Assembly: GCA_025997415.1 (NCBI GenBank)
Contig: BNUO01000084.1
Coordinates: forward strand, 1-7,760
Origin: Campylobacterota bacterium
GTDB taxonomy: Bacteria; Campylobacterota; Campylobacteria; Campylobacterales; SZUA-545
Reading direction: 5' to 3'
Length of the DNA stretch: 7,760 nt
Part shown: positions 5,501 through 7,760 of the stretch, in pieces
Position numbering within the stretch: position 1 is the stretch's first letter
Layout of the letters: each line of letters opens with the position of its first letter
Made by a program: the position numbers and the translations under genes
The notes under the pieces: model-generated
Database searches by the model: none
Seen by the model: the letters and a program-made list of their open reading frames with translations, nothing else
Told to the model about the DNA's origin: nothing

Positions 5501-7760
5501 AGCAAAAATGCGCCGCCGGTGTTTTTATCATCTCCGGTATCGGCACCGGTCAACAGTGTTTCCAATGTATCTCTTGCGGCATGATAATCACCGGCGTCGG
5601 TATATGCCTGAGCCAGGCAGTAAACCGCTTCACGCCGGGTTGACGGGGTTTCAGCGTTTTGACGCAGACGCTTGATCAATTGCTCAAACCGTCGCGACAT
5701 CTGATAGTAATCCGAAAGTTTGTCAATAACGGCAAGTTTTGCCTGCAAGTCCGGAGCACGGTCATAAATCCGCCAAACGGTTTCAATCGCTTCATCCAAT
5801 TGCCCGTTTTCGGCAAGCTGACCGGCGAGTGCGTGGAGTGAAACCGTGTCCGCCGGATCAATCCGCGCGGCACGGCGTAACACTTCAATACCGTCGCCGC
5901 GGCGTCCGACATTCAAAAGCATATCGGCGTAAAACCTGCTGTCGGCGGCACTCCCGGAACCGGAGGCCATGACAAGCCGGGCGGTTTCCACCGCTTTGTC
6001 AGTTTGACCGGTTTCACGCTGAAGTTCGGCCAAGTGTTTCAAATGTTCAACACGGTGTGGCGGATCGGCGGCGGTCAATTTCTCATAAATCCCCGCCGCT
6101 TTGAGAGGCTGGAATCCTTTCGCATAAATTTCCGCCGCCGTCCGCAGGAACAACAGCGACGCCGGTTCCGACTCCAATGCCTTTTCAATTGCCTCTGCCG
6201 CCAAATCATAACGGCCTGCCGCGCGGCGGTACCCGGCGAGGCGGTAGAAATCGGGAATTGCATGGATATCAGGCCCGGAACTCATGCCCCATTTATCCGC
6301 CGCCTGGGATAATTCACCGGTTACAGCAAGAAGTTTGATCTCCAGTTGAACAGTCTGTTCAAGCTCCGCGTCATTCGTTATCAAACCCCGCACAACGGAA
6401 AGCTGTTGCTGTGCAGGCTGTAGGAAATTGGGAATTGCATGGATATCAGGGCCGGAACTCATGCCCCATTTATCCCCTCCCTCCAGCCTGTCGATCAGCA
6501 TCTCACAATACCGAATCTGCACATTAAAATCTTTCGGCGCGAGTTCGGCGGCGGTTTTTACGGCGTCAACGGCTTCTTCGGCGCAGCCGAGACTCTGCAA
6601 GGTGTTTCCAAGCCGCAAAAGATTTTGCGGCGTGCGGCGTTTTCCTTCGGCAATTTGACGGAATGCTTCCAACGCTTTTTCCTTTTGACCGGTCCGGTGA
6701 TAGTAATAACCGAGATACTCACGGTACGACGGATCGTCCGGGTTGAGTTTCTCGGCAATTCCCGCCGCCTTGATGTAAAGCGTCTCGGCTTCGTCGTGAA
6801 TATCCGTACCGGACATCAAGTCGGCGGCTTTCAGGATCACCGCGGTATCGTTCGGACGTGCGTCAACCAATTTCATCCAGATTTTTGCGGCATTCGCCTT
6901 GCGTTGTGTTTCATCAACAGAGCGGTCTTCCAGAACGGCAAGTCCCCATTGCGAAATCACATCGGGATTCCCCGGCTCAAGTTTGTCCGCTGCCGCGTAT
7001 TGCCGTCCCGCTTCTTCAAATTCCTTGTCGGCAACAAGAAGATTGATATACGCCAGCCGCAGTTGAATATCCGACGGCGCTTTTTCAATCCCGTTTTTGA
7101 GAAGCTCTTTCGCTTCATCCGTCCGTGAAAGCCGCGACAGCGTCACCGCCAGCCGCCGCATTGTTTCAAGATCGTTCGGATGCGTTTGGAGCCGTTTTTT
7201 CCAGTATCCGGCAAGACCGGCATAATCGGTCTGACGCACGAAAACCCGTTCGATGCGGTTGCGAACCGATTCGGCAAGCCAGCTTTCACCGGCCAGTTCT
7301 TCGAGAAGTTTTTCAAAATCGGCAACCGCTTCCTGTTTGTTGCCCAGCCGGATTTTGATGTCGGCGGCGGAAAGCGTGAAACGGACTCTTGCTTCATTGC
7401 TGTTTTGTCCGAGCGAGGCAAGTTTCTGATAACGGACAAGAGCGGCCTCGAATTGTTCCTCATCTTCGAGTGTTTCGGCGATCCGCACAAGCACATCCGG
7501 ATCGTCCGGGAACATTTCCTCCATTTTCCCCCAAACAGCGGCGGACTTTTCCTGATCGCCGAACCGTTCGTAGACACGTCCGAGTGTTTGCAGGATGAGG
7601 AGCATGTCGTTTTTTGCGGCCTTGCGTTTTGCGGCGCGTTCCAGAGCTTCCGCCGCTTCCAAAAGGCGTCCCCGGGCAATGAACGTTTCACCGAGATAAA
7701 ACGAAGCAAGAGCGTTGTCCGGATCAAGCGTTTCGGCCTTTTGAAAAGCGAGGATGGTCT
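2539..7760 (-). CDS. giant tetratricopeptide-repeat (TPR) protein, N-terminus beyond window
   Basis: The minus-strand frame is open from the right edge to TGA at 2539-2541, giving at least 1739 residues. There is a TTG at 7660-7662, but the frame upstream still reads as TPR (AFQKAETLDPDNALASFYLG), so the true start lies outside. TPR units fill about residues 1-890 of the visible part, with typical W/LG-Y-A-A-P helix pairs such as REYLGYYYHRTGQKEKALEA. Residues about 890-1500 are a charged, mostly helical region I cannot assign, with a TPR-like patch near 1426-1460. TPR returns at about 1590-1700 (YFRIGRDDDARKIVGEM). TPR arrays form superhelical scaffolds for protein-protein contact; the partner is unknown. 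No membrane span, enzyme motif or visible signal peptide is present, and location cannot be judged without the N-terminus. Two copies of a 17-residue non-TPR insert occur at 6424-6475 and 6247-6298. GC content drops markedly toward the middle domain. Confidence 0.93.
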   Translation of the reverse strand, partial: TILAFQKAETLDPDNALASFYLGETFIARGRLLEAAEALERAAKRKAAKNDMLLILQTLGRVYERFGDQEKSAAVWGKMEEMFPDDPDVLVRIAETLEDEEQFEAALVRYQKLASLGQNSNEARVRFTLSAADIKIRLGNKQEAVADFEKLLEELAGESWLAESVRNRIERVFVRQTDYAGLAGYWKKRLQTHPNDLETMRRLAVTLSRLSRTDEAKELLKNGIEKAPSDIQLRLAYINLLVADKEFEEAGRQYAAADKLEPGNPDVISQWGLAVLEDRSVDETQRKANAAKIWMKLVDARPNDTAVILKAADLMSGTDIHDEAETLYIKAAGIAEKLNPDDPSYREYLGYYYHRTGQKEKALEAFRQIAEGKRRTPQNLLRLGNTLQSLGCAEEAVDAVKTAAELAPKDFNVQIRYCEMLIDRLEGGDKWGMSSGPDIHAIPNFLQPAQQQLSVVRGLITNDAELEQTVQLEIKLLAVTGELSQAADKWGMSSGPDIHAIPDFYRLAGYRRAAGRYDLAAEAIEKALESEPASLLFLRTAAEIYAKGFQPLKAAGIYEKLTAADPPHRVEHLKHLAELQRETGQTDKAVETARLVMASGSGSAADSRFYADMLLNVGRRGDGIEVLRRAARIDPADTVSLHALAGQLAENGQLDEAIETVWRIYDRAPDLQAKLAVIDKLSDYYQMSRRFEQLIKRLRQNAETPSTRREAVYCLAQAYTDAGDYHAARDTLETLLTGADTGDDKNTGGAFLLNRLSRIAEMQGDNASAVQYQEMLCAVSDNPQDQSRLLSLYHAAGEKEKASLLLMQSVLSQTDFNAQLAVLDQMLAAEEYTSAEQLLKRLETRLPTNWQLLYRQLQIAYWKNNIALAEETIRTLRELPPNAPLAEKQKRNYYIPRWLDQNPVLYQALFVESMPGYICNGSKRVIFIPETADDAEFAAVIWKLKLSYDRDMKDIENNTPPGTLKLDRFIRTMKEIARNYPETSGNKDVLMMRIRLGMFFRIFGNLAPVHTNQEYQKYMKEHYQEFMEEYDASMKRVSIKLAVAGEMEWEFQAFYAIVMLKESADYEAADTEKSDWLMKFIRRTIEENPDRVPDIAANYSALVDIFHRSDREEKITALQNILENAGKENPEIFLRMESSVLHQNRNAADPFPEMKDRLVRWKDAVIQNIISKHSPLGLNYRDVYSDYFNIYIRQPLYVIFGDERVQNAEKDSFIPSLGGNISGNTERIVSVSHAGEKKIFTPDEIKKLHELDRRVYQMLDLYFELQGEIRAVQLEKRRESTGIGAKEMRLLKQYQYYLSGRDRLETLQIRRLINYGIYELELYHSFLNEIPQFFATLDRLMKNSTLDEDAAGEEIITDHYERFQKYITGKAADSHEGTAQIAKDFLASFNYDLNRDEENDAENARIFRDLEMEYIESEKNSAVFPVSRKILLAAFYAQSGKYQQTAEVLDMIPVNAADFKLREVIVLRLYEKESSELKANPKFRFLPPTHPLQDFARDFGNRVQTSCSRLLGYQLTVSELKLLYSSLCLLNRDQEAETVRNRILTAANDLKTIHELLEELRNDPNREQAAQFAVKVLLSSAFSGVRAMRYDSYAREVKSLACDMLQNAGKLEEAVTQMEMLREKFPDSFNTAASLADIYFRIGRDDDARKIVGEMGKQITGDDVEQIMTYAVVLRELGMKDEAVEWMCRGAEKDPVHFSRNYWLYEQFFRDARQEKTLEELYKKLTPQMPPLNTMEFMK
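6247..6298 (-). repeat. in-frame 52-bp repeat element, downstream copy in gene order
   Basis: This segment matches 6424-6475 at 50 of 52 bases, offset 177 bp (59 codons), and is read in the same frame of the TPR gene. It encodes DKWGMSSGPDIHAIPDF. Differences are at 6252 (Asp here, Asn in the other copy) and 6274 (GGG against GGC, silent). Similarity stops sharply on both sides. It follows ELSQAA and precedes YRLAGYRRAAGRYDLAAEA, so deleting it would rejoin a normal-looking TPR helix. A 5-bp inverted pair, GCATG (6260-6264) and CATGC (6283-6287), lies within it. Confidence 0.85.
6424..6475 (-). repeat. in-frame 52-bp repeat element, upstream copy in gene order
   Basis: This is the partner of 6247-6298, encoding DKWGMSSGPDIHAIPNF. 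It follows a TPR helix ending CEMLIDRLEGG and precedes LQPAQQQLSVVRGLI. The 46-bp core is free of stop codons in four of six frames (all three plus frames and the minus frame used), so it could be tolerated in most reading frames of a host gene. The near-identity, including silent positions, contrasts with the fully diverged TPR units around it and points to a recent copying event rather than repeat-unit divergence. Confidence 0.85.

Noticed and set aside
6439..7128. 229-codon plus-strand open frame, and others opposite the TPR gene
   Set aside because: They lie entirely opposite a strongly supported TPR coding frame, are rich in Arg/Phe/Pro as antisense shadows usually are, and have no family features.
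7660..7662. TTG as the start codon of the TPR protein
   Set aside because: The frame upstream of it, to the window edge, is open and still reads as TPR sequence, so the gene continues beyond the window.

Overview
The window looks like a chromosomal stretch from a free-living or gut-type Gram-negative bacterium of moderate GC content. The very long TPR protein, the long spacers and the lack of clear Shine-Dalgarno sequences fit a PVC-group bacterium (Lentisphaerota/Victivallales-like) best. That placement is an inference with low confidence, because no marker gene here fixes the lineage.

Layout, left to right. (1) Positions 2-166 hold the last 54 codons of an unrecognised plus-strand gene. 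(2) Positions 167-393 are AT-rich and then strongly hairpin-rich: an 8-bp inverted repeat (243-250/334-341) encloses three or four further hairpins, two with GNRA loops. (3) A small orphan gene of unknown function lies at about 394-786, plus strand. (4) Positions 787-1374 are noncoding. They carry two diverged ~105-bp repeat copies bounded by short inverted termini, a third copy of their 13-bp end motif just before ribD, and a structured stretch ending in a likely Rho-independent terminator (1233-1266). (5) ribD, the bifunctional riboflavin-synthesis deaminase/reductase, occupies 1375-2496 on the plus strand and appears intact. (6) Running toward it on the minus strand, 2539 to beyond 7760, is a giant TPR protein of at least 1739 residues whose N-terminus lies outside the window.

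ribD and the TPR gene converge with only 42 bp between their stop codons, so they are separate transcription units. No riboflavin partner gene (ribE, ribBA, ribH) is visible and no FMN riboswitch precedes ribD, so ribD appears to be a stand-alone gene here.

The most interesting observation is inside the TPR gene. A 52-bp segment occurs twice, 177 bp apart and in the same reading frame, with 50 of 52 bases identical, while the surrounding TPR units have diverged completely. It encodes DKWGMSSGPDIHAIP plus two residues, does not look like TPR sequence, and interrupts the array at two places. This resembles a small dispersed element able to insert in-frame into protein genes, by analogy with the Rickettsia palindromic elements. 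The repeats and structured segments in the noncoding region upstream of ribD are the second point of interest.
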